This document shows positions 16,760 to 25,944 of a stretch of 64,000 nucleotides of DNA, one piece after another. Positions within the stretch are counted from its first letter, which is position 1. The number at the start of each line of letters is the position of its first letter. The stretch lies in the NCBI GenBank assembly GCA_016794505.1, contig JAEUJZ010000160.1, positions 1 to 64,000 of the forward strand, written 5' to 3'. The DNA comes from Myxococcales bacterium (lineage in GTDB: Bacteria > Myxococcota_A > Polyangia > Palsa-1104 > JAEUJZ01). The translations under genes were made by a program, and so were the position numbers. Below the pieces are notes generated by a model that had not been told where the DNA came from, made no database searches, and saw nothing but the letters and a program-made list of their open reading frames with translations.

Positions 16760-19117
16760 TTAGCCGCCCAGCACAACGAGGGCTTCTTGCGTGGCGTGCA
16801 GCAAGGCGTCGGCGCTGAGCGCGGATCCCGTGGCGTGAATCAGCCACTCATCCGGGGTCACTTGGCCGTGCGTGGCCATGCGCTCGAACTCGTCGCCGAG
16901 CCGTGTCGTTTTCGGCTGCTTGCGCAGGTGTTCTTCGATCTGGAACGCGATCAGGTGGCCCAGCGGATAGTCCGGCAGATACAGCGTGTTCTGAATCATG
17001 TGCGAGTACACGCCCAGAAGCAGGGCATCGCGCTGTCCCAGCGGTCCGGCATAGAACTGGTTCCATAGCTCGCGGCTTTGGCTGACAACCGCCTGACGAA
17101 GCTCGGCCGCTGTGGCGTTCGGGTGTTCGTACAGAAAGTGCCAGGCGGCAAGGTCGACCAGGGACGCGCCCGCGATCTCCCAGGTGGCATAGAAGTCGCC
17201 GAGGACGCGCAGGGCCCAGTCCTCGCGCGGGTTCTTCGAACGCGTCCCCTGCGAGCCGACGCTCGACAGATCGGGAAGCGGCAGCAGATCGAGGTCGCGA
17301 AGCTGAAACACGAAGGCCAGGGCCTCGGTAAACGCGTTGTTCGGAACCCCAGCGAGCAGCGTGTGATCGACGCCGTACAGCGAAAAGACCTGCTCGACGT
17401 TGTGGCCAAGCTCGTGAATCGCGATGTTGTAGCCCTTGTAGTTCATGCCCGTCTTTTCGATGCGCGTCCGCAGGCGAGGAAAGTCGCCGCGCCGCATGGC
17501 CTGCAAGGCATGGCCTGCTCCGCGCGACGCATCGACGCGGATGTGCTCGGCCAAAAAGCGCGCCTTGTCGGGGCGAAAACCCAGCTGCGAAAGCAAGCGC
17601 GGCAGATCCGCTTCAAAGGCTGCCGCCGTCGGATAGCGCTCGGCGAGGAAGCGATCCAGAAACGCCTCGGCATAGCGCTGCTGCGGCTTGAAGCCGTTGT
17701 ACCAAAGATCGTGAGCCGAAAGCGGGTGACCCAGGCGCTTGCCAATCAGCGCCGTGACGCGGGCCGCAAGCGGCGAGCCGCAGACCTGCTTGAGCAGGGC
17801 CACCGTGCGCTCTTCCGGGATCTCGCGTCCCAGCTCGAAGCTGCGCGCAATCAAGGTCGGTGCCGTCGGAGAATACGGGTCGGCCGCCAGCTGGGCGCGG
17901 AAGGTATCCAGCCACAGGGCATAGCGGGTGTCTGGCTCACGCGCGGCAAGCGCATCGGGCGTGCCCAGCGAGCGTGCCGGCGGAGGCGCGTTGTCCTCGA
18001 TCTCACTCGCTGGAGACGCGGTCACGGCGTTGCTAAACGGGTTCCAGTCCACGCGGGGATTGTTGATGACGGCCTGCGGAATCGACTGCTCGACGATGCG
18101 TTCGAGCACCTTGCTGATGGCTCGCTGGCGACGTAGCCCCACGGGGCCTTCGCCATAGTCACCGCGGATCTGGTCGCGCAGGTTCCAGTGCGCGATCAGG
18201 GCGCCGCCTTTGGGAAAGATGCGCTCGCCCCGTTCGTCGAGGACGTGGTGACGCCAGATGTTGTAGCTCGCGATATAGCGCTCGCCAGCATTCTGGGTCT
18301 CGGCGATGCGCTGCTGCACCGGGGCGGGCACGCGACGGGCGAAGCGCAGGCCAAGACGCACCTCGGCCCAGGCCTTTCGACTGTACGTGCCGCCGTCGCG
18401 TAGCCTCTCGGGTAGCGTGGTCAAAGGAACATTGAGCAGCGCGACGAACGCCAGCTTGTTGCGGAACATGTCGTCGACGAAGTGGGCCCACGGGTCATAG
18501 CTGCTGAGCAGGCTGTCCATCGGCAGGCTCGGGCCGCTCTCGGTATCGCTGGGGCGGCGCCACTCGCGCGAGATCTCGTTGAGGTGACCGTCAAGCTGTT
18601 CCAGCGCAGTCTCGAAACGGGCGAGCGTGGCGCGACGCTGCGCTTCGTCGACGATGTAGTGTTCGCGAACGAACGTGGACAGATCGCCGTCGCTGTCGGT
18701 CCCGGCTGTGCGCTCGCCTGCGTCGGGGCCAGGCGGTGTGCTGCGCCACAGGGCGGCAACCTGTCGCAGACCCCGCTCGATGCGCTCGGCCACGGCTGGC
18801 TGCGCCTGTTCCTGCGGGGGATGGCGATGCAGGAGCTCTTGCTTGAGCGCCATCAGATCAGCGACCGGCACCTGTGGCTTGTCCGTCGCCGCTTCTTTGC
18901 GCTGGGCCGCATCGCGGGCCGCGGCTGCCGGCGGCGGATCTTCCCGGCAGGCGGACAAAAGCGGCAGCAGCAGCAGACACGACCCGAACACCGGGGCGGG
19001 TCGACCGAAAACGGACGCCGACGGGGCCGGCCGATCCAGCGGCAAGGCAGAGGCTGCGCTACGACGGAAGACGCTTGCGATGGATGGCAGAAAGCGGCGG
19101 CAGACAGGAGGGCGCAT
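16760..19117 (-). CDS. Lipoprotein metalloprotease with HExxH site (gluzincin type)
   Basis: The 785-residue protein has a lipobox LLPLLSAC (Cys57) after an unusually long N-region; an in-frame GTG nearer the hydrophobic core may be the true start. The zinc motif HELGH is at residues 568-572 (AIHELGHNVEQVF). A downstream FTEALAF about 30 residues later could provide the third zinc ligand, as in gluzincins of the M2/M3 type. Most of the rest is helical. It probably degrades peptides at the outer membrane or in the periplasm. The PilZ gene lies 58 bp upstream on the same strand and may be cotranscribed. Confidence 0.65.
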   Translation of the reverse strand: MRPPVCRRFLPSIASVFRRSAASALPLDRPAPSASVFGRPAPVFGSCLLLLPLLSACREDPPPAAAARDAAQRKEAATDKPQVPVADLMALKQELLHRHPPQEQAQPAVAERIERGLRQVAALWRSTPPGPDAGERTAGTDSDGDLSTFVREHYIVDEAQRRATLARFETALEQLDGHLNEISREWRRPSDTESGPSLPMDSLLSSYDPWAHFVDDMFRNKLAFVALLNVPLTTLPERLRDGGTYSRKAWAEVRLGLRFARRVPAPVQQRIAETQNAGERYIASYNIWRHHVLDERGERIFPKGGALIAHWNLRDQIRGDYGEGPVGLRRQRAISKVLERIVEQSIPQAVINNPRVDWNPFSNAVTASPASEIEDNAPPPARSLGTPDALAAREPDTRYALWLDTFRAQLAADPYSPTAPTLIARSFELGREIPEERTVALLKQVCGSPLAARVTALIGKRLGHPLSAHDLWYNGFKPQQRYAEAFLDRFLAERYPTAAAFEADLPRLLSQLGFRPDKARFLAEHIRVDASRGAGHALQAMRRGDFPRLRTRIEKTGMNYKGYNIAIHELGHNVEQVFSLYGVDHTLLAGVPNNAFTEALAFVFQLRDLDLLPLPDLSSVGSQGTRSKNPREDWALRVLGDFYATWEIAGASLVDLAAWHFLYEHPNATAAELRQAVVSQSRELWNQFYAGPLGQRDALLLGVYSHMIQNTLYLPDYPLGHLIAFQIEEHLRKQPKTTRLGDEFERMATHGQVTPDEWLIHATGSALSADALLHATQEALVVLGG

Positions 19118-19175
19118 CGCTCGGTTCTACACCGGCCTGCGCCCGGCACCGAATTTTGCGCACAAGGACGCGCGG

Positions 19176-19511
19176 CTACGGCGCCGGGGCAGGGCCACAG
19201 ATGCGGTCGAGCAGGCGGATCGAGGACTCGCTGAGGCGGCGGAACAAGACGCCCATGCCCTGGCCCCCTGGATCCTGCTCGCCCGAGATGCGCACCACCT
19301 CGCCGACTCCCTCGATCAGCTCGATCTCGTCGAGCAGGATGGCGAAGCGCAGGTTCACGCGCGTCCCGACGGGCAGCGGATCTTTTGAGCGGATGAACGC
19401 TCCAGTGCGCGAGATATCGGTGACGTACTCGGTCATGTGCGCATCCATGTCCCGGAACTCTTGGTTCACCTTGACGCGCTCAGCACGCGGCACCATCACA
19501 TCTATGGCCAT
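19176..19511 (-). CDS. PilZ-domain protein (Myxococcus TIGR02266 type)
   Basis: PilZ domains bind cyclic di-GMP. This 111-residue protein is a single domain: basic strand RAERVKV, then EYVTDISRTGAFIRS with the D-x-S-x-x-G signature, PLPVGTRVNLRF, EGVGEVVRI and GMGVLFRRL. The pattern agrees with the paralogous PilZ family known from Myxococcus xanthus. The canonical RxxxR is here RAER, one residue shorter, so nucleotide binding should be tested rather than assumed. Its upstream region holds the 12-bp tandem repeats. Confidence 0.8.
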   Translation of the reverse strand: MAIDVMVPRAERVKVNQEFRDMDAHMTEYVTDISRTGAFIRSKDPLPVGTRVNLRFAILLDEIELIEGVGEVVRISGEQDPGGQGMGVLFRRLSESSIRLLDRICGPAPAP

Positions 19512-19660
19512 CGTATGGACAAGCGTGCCCTAAGTTCCCGGCTGGGTTCAACAGGTTTGCTGTCGCGGGCGCGGCCCGATGTCGTGACCCAACGCGCCCA
19601 CAAACCCATCCAGCGACACGGGTCGGCCCTGCCGCAAGCGCGCCGCGATGCGCCCTTCAG

Positions 19661-19720
19661 AAACGGGGATAAAAACGGGGATAAAAACGGGGATAAAAAC
19701 GGGGATAAAAACGGGGATAA
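19661..19720. repeat. 12-bp tandem repeats, five copies of GGGGAT in phase
   Basis: The unit GGGGATAAAAAC recurs with an exact 12-bp period: GGGGAT starts at 19665, 19677, 19689, 19701 and 19713. The array lies 12 bp beyond the AraC stop codon and about 150-210 bp upstream of the PilZ start. It is too short and has no spacers, so it is not CRISPR. Near-helical periodicity suggests a binding array or a slippage-prone repeat. Confidence 0.85.
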
Positions 19721-19731
19721 ATAATCGAGAA

Positions 19732-20571
19732 TCATGCCTCCGGTATGGAATCTTGGGTCCATAAGGAATCGTGATTCACATAGACATTTTGTTCTGCTTG
19801 ATAGCGGGTGGGGCTTACGCCGACGATGGCCGCGAAGTCGCGGCAGAAGTGAGCTTGGTCGCTGTAGCCCGCGGACAGCGCGAAGTCGGCCAGGTGTCCG
19901 CGCGTCGCTTGCACAAGCTGCTGCGCCAGCGGTCGCAGGCGCAGCAAGCGCAGGAAGTACTTCAGGCTCATGCCGCGCTTTTCGGAAAAGACGCGCTCGA
20001 TGTAGCGCCGGGAATAGCCAGATCGACGCTCGATCTCGGCGACCCGAAGCTGTCCCGCAGCGGCCATCGCCATCGAGCAGACGCCGTGCAGCAATCGATC
20101 GCGGGCATCGGGCGGCGACAGCCAGGCGGCGATCAGGGGCTCAAGACGACGGATCACCGCGCGGAAACGTCCCTCGGATAGCTCGTTGATCAGCCAGTCT
20201 TCAAGTCCCGGCGAGCGCACGCGCAGGATGTCCGCCACCGGCTCGCGGCGATGATTTAGATCAGCGGCTGGCATGGGATAGATAAGCGGCGCTGCCCACG
20301 GATAGAACTTGATACCGAACGAGCGCAGCGAACCAGAAAAGCAGAGCTGGACGCCGCGCAGCAGGTGCCCCCCCATGAACGCGGATCGCTTGCTGACTTC
20401 CGTGCCGTCGACGCGGATCGTCGGCCGCGCGCCGTAGTGCAGCACCCAGTCGATGTGGCCGTCGGGCAGCATGCGTTCAAGGCGGGGTCCGGCATAGTCG
20501 TGTTCGAAGACCCAAAAGCAGCGCACTGCGTGCGACAGAGCCGGGTGGGGCAGATACTCGCGATACGCCAT
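19732..20571 (-). CDS. AraC-family transcriptional regulator
   Basis: The ATG at 20571 is preceded by AAGGAA, giving 279 residues; the longer frame lacks a ribosome site. Residues of about 1-150 form an N-terminal domain of the kind found before AraC helices (YLPHPALSHAVRCFWVF, MLPDGHIDWVLHYG). Two helix-turn-helix motifs follow: LRVAEIERRSGYSRRYIERVF and LADFALSAGYSDQAHFCRDF, the latter diagnostic of AraC/XylS. It starts 20 bp after the stop of the secreted-protein gene, so the two form an operon and it may control that gene or the protease upstream. Confidence 0.85.
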   Translation of the reverse strand: MAYREYLPHPALSHAVRCFWVFEHDYAGPRLERMLPDGHIDWVLHYGARPTIRVDGTEVSKRSAFMGGHLLRGVQLCFSGSLRSFGIKFYPWAAPLIYPMPAADLNHRREPVADILRVRSPGLEDWLINELSEGRFRAVIRRLEPLIAAWLSPPDARDRLLHGVCSMAMAAAGQLRVAEIERRSGYSRRYIERVFSEKRGMSLKYFLRLLRLRPLAQQLVQATRGHLADFALSAGYSDQAHFCRDFAAIVGVSPTRYQAEQNVYVNHDSLWTQDSIPEA

Positions 20572-20590
20572 GCGCCGTTCCTTGAAGATC

Positions 20591-21547
20591 CTATTTTGCG
20601 GTTCGCTCGGGACTGCTGCGATCGAAGACGGCGTCCTTGGGCGGTCGCAAGCGCGACGCATCAAAGGACCCAGACAGAGCGTAGCCGATCACGACGTGCC
20701 GTCCCGCGTTGTGCTGCGTCGGGTCAAACGTGTCGTACTTGCTGGGGAACAACAGCCCGCCTTCGCGCGTGTGCTCATAGAAGACGTGCAGAAAGGGCCC
20801 CAACGACTGCTGATCCTTGGGCAGTCCGATCAGGTCGAGAAACGCGCCGTACGTGATGTTGTACGCGACGGCGCGCAGCACATGGGTCTGGGGATGGATG
20901 TACAGGTCGTAGTACTTGCGTCGCTGCTCGGCGGTTCCCGTGGCATAGGTCATGCGCACCACGTCATAGGCCAACGGATCAGCGGGCAGTGTGCGGCGGC
21001 CCAGATCCGTGAGCAGAACGCCTGCTTCCTGCGTGAGCCAGGGCAGCGCGAGGATCGTGTACGCCGAGTTCACGTTCACGCCGGGTGGATTTTCGATCTG
21101 CCAGTTGTGCGTCCATGTGGCCGTGCCGTCATACGCCAAGCGACCCTTGAACAGCGGCCAGTCTTGATAGCTGCGCTTGGTGCGAATCTCGGTCGTTTCG
21201 TGACTGATGAACCACTCGGTATGCAGCACCTCGCCGAACATCAGCACATGCGTGAACTGAAGAGCGTGTGTACTGCGCCAGGCCTCCATTCCGCCGTGTG
21301 CTTGCAGCATGGCCGACACCAGCTCGCGGGCGCGCGGCGTTGCCGTCTCGGTCGCGGGCTGGCTGGCTGATCCCGGCGATCCCGCTGCGGCATGGGCCGT
21401 CGACAGCGTCGCAGAAACGCCTCCGCCGCAGGCTCTGCGGTAATACGAATCAAGCGCTGGATCGGTCGTCTGTGCCGCGGTAATCGACGTGCAGAACAGC
21501 ACCATGGCAGAGAGCTGAAGGAGTCTTCTGAGCCGGGTGAGTGTCAT
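20591..21547 (-). CDS. Secreted protein, possibly LolA/LppX-like fold
   Basis: The ATG at 21547 starts a signal peptide (MTLTRLRRLLQLSAMVLFCTSITAAQ), giving 318 residues. The mature part begins with a linker, then RARELVSAMLQAHGGMEAWRST and alternating beta strands with many Trp/Tyr residues. The AHGGMEAW beginning is typical of proteins related to outer-membrane lipoprotein carrier folds, which bind lipid in a half-barrel. The ligand is unknown. The AraC gene follows 20 bp downstream. Confidence 0.6.
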   Translation of the reverse strand: MTLTRLRRLLQLSAMVLFCTSITAAQTTDPALDSYYRRACGGGVSATLSTAHAAAGSPGSASQPATETATPRARELVSAMLQAHGGMEAWRSTHALQFTHVLMFGEVLHTEWFISHETTEIRTKRSYQDWPLFKGRLAYDGTATWTHNWQIENPPGVNVNSAYTILALPWLTQEAGVLLTDLGRRTLPADPLAYDVVRMTYATGTAEQRRKYYDLYIHPQTHVLRAVAYNITYGAFLDLIGLPKDQQSLGPFLHVFYEHTREGGLLFPSKYDTFDPTQHNAGRHVVIGYALSGSFDASRLRPPKDAVFDRSSPERTAK

Positions 21548-21697
21548 AGGCTCTACGTTCGTTCGCTCGCCCGGCGTGGTCTTGCACAAATGCGCACACG
21601 GCGATCGCGGCCCCGCGCCCTCTGGGGCTTTTGTGATCGGCTCGGCGATGCGCTGCCAAAGGCCCCGGCGCGGTGGCTGCGGCTCCCCTGGGCTGAT

Positions 21698-24600
21698 CTA
21701 CTCGACGCGCAGGCTGATGAGATCTTTGCGACGGTAACGCCCGCCGGACTGAGCATCGACGCCGCTCACATCGACCAGCACGTTGTAGCTGCCGACTGTG
21801 GCGGTCGGTACCTGCGCGCGATAGGTGCCGCGCGGATCGAGGACCCGTGCGGCTTGTGTGCCACGCACGAAAGACAGGCTGCGGGCTTCCGTCGCGGCTG
21901 TCAGGATCTCGCCCTGACCCGCGGCCAGCATGTTGCTGCGCAGAGCGTCGATGCGGCGCACCGCATCGGGCAGAGCGTCGGCGATTTGCTCCAGCCGAAT
22001 GGCGTGCAGGGCATCCCCATGTTTGCGCTGGATCTCAGCAAGCGAGATCCGCGGACGGGTGACTCGGATCTTCACTTGTGCGTTTGAAAGAATATCCTTA
22101 CCGACACTGAGCGCCGCTTGCACGAGCAGGGGTGTACCCGCCCGTATCACGCTGGCCGGTCCGACGTGGGTTCTCAGGCGCAGTGAGGACCGCAGAAAGC
22201 AGGCCGCTTGATATCGCGTGTGCGGCTCTCTTCGGGTCTCGACTTCCATGTACCAAAGACCGGCGAGCGGCTCGTCGACGCGAAGCATCACATAGCCATC
22301 GCCCACGATGCGCCGAACCCAGCTTGCATTGGCAGGCAGCAAGCGACCGCGCGGATCCCGCAGGCGCACAGAGATCTCGTTTGGCTTCGTCGGTGTTCGC
22401 TGCACGGGGACAAGGCCAGGGGCCGCAAAGGAAACGACGAAGGTTGCTTGACTGCTCCACGGATCGACCCAGGCGCCGACTCGGCTTGAAGAGGCAGAGG
22501 CGGACTCGTTCGCCGATACGGAATCGCCGGACACGTTGCCGCGAATGTAGTTGTAGATCTCCAGCAGGTCGTCGATGGTGGGCATGTAGTAGTAGCGGCC
22601 GTCCGTCGACGAGGAAAGCGACTGCAGCAGCGCCTGATCCGAGAGCGGGCCCATGGCACAGGCGTAGATGCCAATGTCGCTGGGCAAGGCATCTGCCGCT
22701 TGCACCGCCGATAGTCGCGCTGGGTTGTTCGGCTGACATCCCTTGTTGTCGTAGCCATCGGAGAGCAGCACGATGGCGCGGCGTCCCGTGGCGTTTGCAA
22801 GCAAGCCGCCAGCCTTGGCAATGCCGTCGCCCATGTAGGTGCAGCCGCCAAAGCCGATGCCGTCGATGGCGGCGCGGGCTGTGGCTTGCTCGGCGATGCC
22901 ACCGATTTCCTGGACGTTGCTGCCGTCTGAAACGTGGACGTTGCCGCTGTCTCCGAAGCTGACCACGCCCAGCTTGTCGTTCACTTGCATGAGATCGACG
23001 AACTGGCGCGCCGCCAGCCGTGTGACATCGACATAGCCGCTGCTCACCATGCTGCCCGAACGATCGAGCGCCGTGACCACGCTTACGGGCGCAGCCGCGA
23101 CGAAAACGGCGTTTTCGATGACCAGCGCGAAGTCCTGCCATGGCGTCGCCACGCCATACGGTGGTCGCGCGTCGGTCGTCAGGGCAGCGGCCACCACGCG
23201 GATCTCATAGCTGCCCACCGGGTTTTGGATAAAGACGCACTCGACGTTGTTCAGGCTGTCTGCCGTGCCGCCCGCCGTCGAGAAGCCGTTGTTGAAGTGG
23301 TTGCCGTGGTACGTGGTCGCCGTGCCGATCCGCTGCACTTCAAGATCCAAGTCGTTCACCAGGGCGGGATTGGCACCAGCGGCGGCTGGTGGGTCGGTCC
23401 ACGTCAGCGTCACGCGCAGGGGTCGATTCGGATCCGCGGCTGCCACCGTCCAGCGATGCTGCTGCGCGGCGGCGGTAAAGGCGTGTGTCTGGTCGATGTA
23501 CAGGCGCGGTCCGCGGTCTGATGTGGGCGCTTGGAAGAACAAATTTTCCAGGCTGATGCGGCCCCAGCCCTGATCGTTGTTGGGGATGTTGGCCAGCGCT
23601 GCGGCGTCTTGAAAGCGGATCACGGGGTTGCCCAGACTGGGATTGTCGCCCGCGTTGAGGCCAACGGTCAGCGTCGACGTATTGGCGTTCCACGACCACT
23701 GCCCAGCGCCTGTGACGTTTGCAACCTGAGCCAGCGCGTTGGCCGCGCGCATCACGGCAGTGGGCGTAAATGGATTCAGCGTGCGCTGCCAGATGTTGTT
23801 GTTGACCAGCGTCCACTGCGCGGCCTGCGCGTTCGTTCGGTTGGTGTCGCGCCACACCGGGCCGCCGGCCATGTCCTCGGCAGAGTTGACCAAGAGCGCC
23901 TTGAGCAGCGCGGGGCTGGGCGTCTTGCCTCCGGTCCGGTTGCGCCACCACTCGGTGATGACTGCGCAGGCACCGGTCACGTGCGGCGCGGCCATCGATG
24001 TCCCAGAGATCGACAGATACGCGTTGCTGCGCGTTCCGTCGGGCTGTGCGGTTCCGGTGCCGGCTATCGGCGCGTACTTGCCGGTGTTGCCAAAGCGGGA
24101 CCACGCCGAAGACACGTCAGTGCCCGGAGCGACGACCGTAGGCCCCAAGCGGTTGTCGCCCGCTGGGCCGCGACTGGAACTGCCAGCGATGCCCTCGATG
24201 TTGTCTGTCGGGAAGCCAGTACCGACGCGAAATGTGAGCGAGTTGCCCACGATGATCGGGTTCTTTGCTTCCTGCGGCGAACCCAGGCTGTTCGGAAATC
24301 CGCCGAAGTTGGCGGCGGCAAAGACCGACGTCAGAGGCTGCAAGCCTGCGGCATTTCCGTCGGCATCGCGCACCAGACGATCCCACTGAGCGCACCCCGT
24401 CGTGTAGCCCGATCCCGCCGAGCCGGTCCCTGTCCACGAGTTGTTCATGACGGTGGCGCCGTTTGTCACCGCGTCGCGGCCGAGCGTGGTTGTCGCCGGG
24501 TTGGTGTTGCCTGCGCCCAGATAGTTTTGCGTCACAAACTGCGCCGCCGGAGCCACGCCCTGGCCCCACAGAAAGCTATTGGGGGCTGCAACCTCTGTCG

Positions 24601-25630
24601 TTCCCGTCGCAGCACTGCCGACGGCAATTCCCGCGACGTGGGTGCCGTGGCCATCGCTATCGTTGGTATCCCCGCCATTGGTGTAGTCCACAAACGCCAC
24701 CTGCCGACCCGCAAGGTCCGCGTGGCCGGCCGTGTTGTTGTTCGCATTGCGATCGACACCGGTATCGCAGATCGACACCGTGACGCCTGTCCCGTTTACG
24801 CCAAGTCCGGTAAGCCAAGCCTGGTAGCCAGGGACGGGCTGCGTATCGGTGGCGTCCAAGTTCTCGGCGACGATCTGGGTTTCACGTTCACCCGTGGGTT
24901 CTGCGCGCGGCGCGCGTTCCAGCCACTGCACCTCGGGGCGCTGTGCCAGATCAGAAACAACGGATGCCGCGACACGGCAGCGCATCGCGGTATGGCGTCC
25001 ACCTGTGTCTCGGGCTGCTTCGATCAGCTCGACTCGACCGCCGTGCTGCTCGACAAACTCGCGAGTCGGCCCGATATCAGCCAGCCCGTCGACGAGGATC
25101 CAGATCGCATCGTTCAGCGTCGGTAAGTCGTGCAGGTTCGGGGCAATCTTCCATTCGGGTTCGAGTGGGCCGCTATAGTCGACGAACTCCAGCGCCCGTG
25201 CGCGCTGCGCTGCATCGGGACTGCCGCGGACGACGATGCCTTGCCCCGATAGGACCTCGATTACGTCGAGGCCAACTCGGTGCAAGCGCTCGACCCAGCC
25301 GGGCTCAAGCGGCGCCACCAGGTGCAAAAGGTGCAGTGGCCACGTCGCAGCCAGGGTCGCGGGAACAGTCAGGCGCGGCGGCCGATCAGGACGCCCCCTT
25401 GCGATGTCGATGGTGACGCGGCCGATGCGCAGTCGATGGGCCTCGGACAGTCGCTTGACGCGCAGGCCGCGAGCCTCAAGCCGCTTGAGCTGATCTTCCT
25501 CGGCGTCGATGAGTGTCCCGCTGGATAACGGAGCGGCTAGGGTGGCGCCACTGTCTCGGGCTGCTGCAACTTCGGCAGCAGTCTGCACGTCGGTCCGAAC
25601 ATCGCTGACACCGCGGATGATGGCTCTCAT
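21698..25630 (-). CDS. Subtilisin-family serine protease fused to a von Willebrand factor A domain
   Basis: GGAGG lies just before the ATG at 25630. The 1310-residue protein has an S8 catalytic core with Asp289 (ICDTGVD), His328 (DGHGTHVAG), oxyanion Asn441 (AAANFGG) and Ser545 (SGTSMAAPHVTG). Residues of about 700-845 form a beta-rich domain like those after subtilases (HRWTVAAADPNRPLRVTLTW, NDLDLEVQR). A VWA domain with the MIDAS motif DRSGS (856-860) runs to about 1030, then a beta-rich tail. Residues 1-240 may be a propeptide-like region. No signal peptide is apparent, which is odd for such a protein. It may be secreted by another route or act inside the cell. Confidence 0.85.
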   Translation of the reverse strand: MRAIIRGVSDVRTDVQTAAEVAAARDSGATLAAPLSSGTLIDAEEDQLKRLEARGLRVKRLSEAHRLRIGRVTIDIARGRPDRPPRLTVPATLAATWPLHLLHLVAPLEPGWVERLHRVGLDVIEVLSGQGIVVRGSPDAAQRARALEFVDYSGPLEPEWKIAPNLHDLPTLNDAIWILVDGLADIGPTREFVEQHGGRVELIEAARDTGGRHTAMRCRVAASVVSDLAQRPEVQWLERAPRAEPTGERETQIVAENLDATDTQPVPGYQAWLTGLGVNGTGVTVSICDTGVDRNANNNTAGHADLAGRQVAFVDYTNGGDTNDSDGHGTHVAGIAVGSAATGTTEVAAPNSFLWGQGVAPAAQFVTQNYLGAGNTNPATTTLGRDAVTNGATVMNNSWTGTGSAGSGYTTGCAQWDRLVRDADGNAAGLQPLTSVFAAANFGGFPNSLGSPQEAKNPIIVGNSLTFRVGTGFPTDNIEGIAGSSSRGPAGDNRLGPTVVAPGTDVSSAWSRFGNTGKYAPIAGTGTAQPDGTRSNAYLSISGTSMAAPHVTGACAVITEWWRNRTGGKTPSPALLKALLVNSAEDMAGGPVWRDTNRTNAQAAQWTLVNNNIWQRTLNPFTPTAVMRAANALAQVANVTGAGQWSWNANTSTLTVGLNAGDNPSLGNPVIRFQDAAALANIPNNDQGWGRISLENLFFQAPTSDRGPRLYIDQTHAFTAAAQQHRWTVAAADPNRPLRVTLTWTDPPAAAGANPALVNDLDLEVQRIGTATTYHGNHFNNGFSTAGGTADSLNNVECVFIQNPVGSYEIRVVAAALTTDARPPYGVATPWQDFALVIENAVFVAAAPVSVVTALDRSGSMVSSGYVDVTRLAARQFVDLMQVNDKLGVVSFGDSGNVHVSDGSNVQEIGGIAEQATARAAIDGIGFGGCTYMGDGIAKAGGLLANATGRRAIVLLSDGYDNKGCQPNNPARLSAVQAADALPSDIGIYACAMGPLSDQALLQSLSSSTDGRYYYMPTIDDLLEIYNYIRGNVSGDSVSANESASASSSRVGAWVDPWSSQATFVVSFAAPGLVPVQRTPTKPNEISVRLRDPRGRLLPANASWVRRIVGDGYVMLRVDEPLAGLWYMEVETRREPHTRYQAACFLRSSLRLRTHVGPASVIRAGTPLLVQAALSVGKDILSNAQVKIRVTRPRISLAEIQRKHGDALHAIRLEQIADALPDAVRRIDALRSNMLAAGQGEILTAATEARSLSFVRGTQAARVLDPRGTYRAQVPTATVGSYNVLVDVSGVDAQSGGRYRRKDLISLRVE

Positions 25631-25944
25631 GGGGGTCCTCCACGCAGGCGCGCGAGCGTGCGCACCGTATGCGCCGCTTGCACAGCAAGCTACGTTCCAA
25701 AAGAAACCCCAAGGCGTACAGGCGAACTGCGCAACTTCTGCGAGGCTGCGTGGTCATCGCTGGCCAGCGCTTCGTCCGGCTTGAGCACGCCTCCTCCGAC
25801 GACACACCGCGCCGTGAACGGGGCAACAGCACGCGAGCGCAGCGACAGGCCGCAGAGGTTTCGCTCGCACTCATCCGGCTGGCAATCTATGCGGACCCAC
25901 CTCGGTCGACGAGCCGCAGCCGGCCGGGGCTCTTGCGGTGTCCC
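25631..25944. other. Intergenic region upstream of the subtilase gene
   Basis: This 314-bp gap holds no gene I can support. A perfect dyad GCTTGC-ACA-GCAAGC at 25676-25690 lies 46-60 bp before the subtilase start and may be an operator or hairpin. Near the cyclase end, GAGCC (25911-25915) and GGCTC (25928-25932) could pair as a weak terminator for the cyclase, without a T run. Confidence 0.5.

Noticed and set aside
19661..19720. CRISPR array
   Set aside because: The 12-bp units are contiguous, with no spacers, and no cas genes are present.
19502..19762. An 86-residue frame containing LSPF repeats on the minus strand
   Set aside because: It overlaps the AraC stop region, has no ribosome site, and its repeats are just a translation of the 12-bp DNA array.
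23531..25126. A 531-residue plus-strand frame opposite the subtilase gene
   Set aside because: It is the mirror of a well-supported gene with an intact catalytic triad and has no ribosome site or domain.
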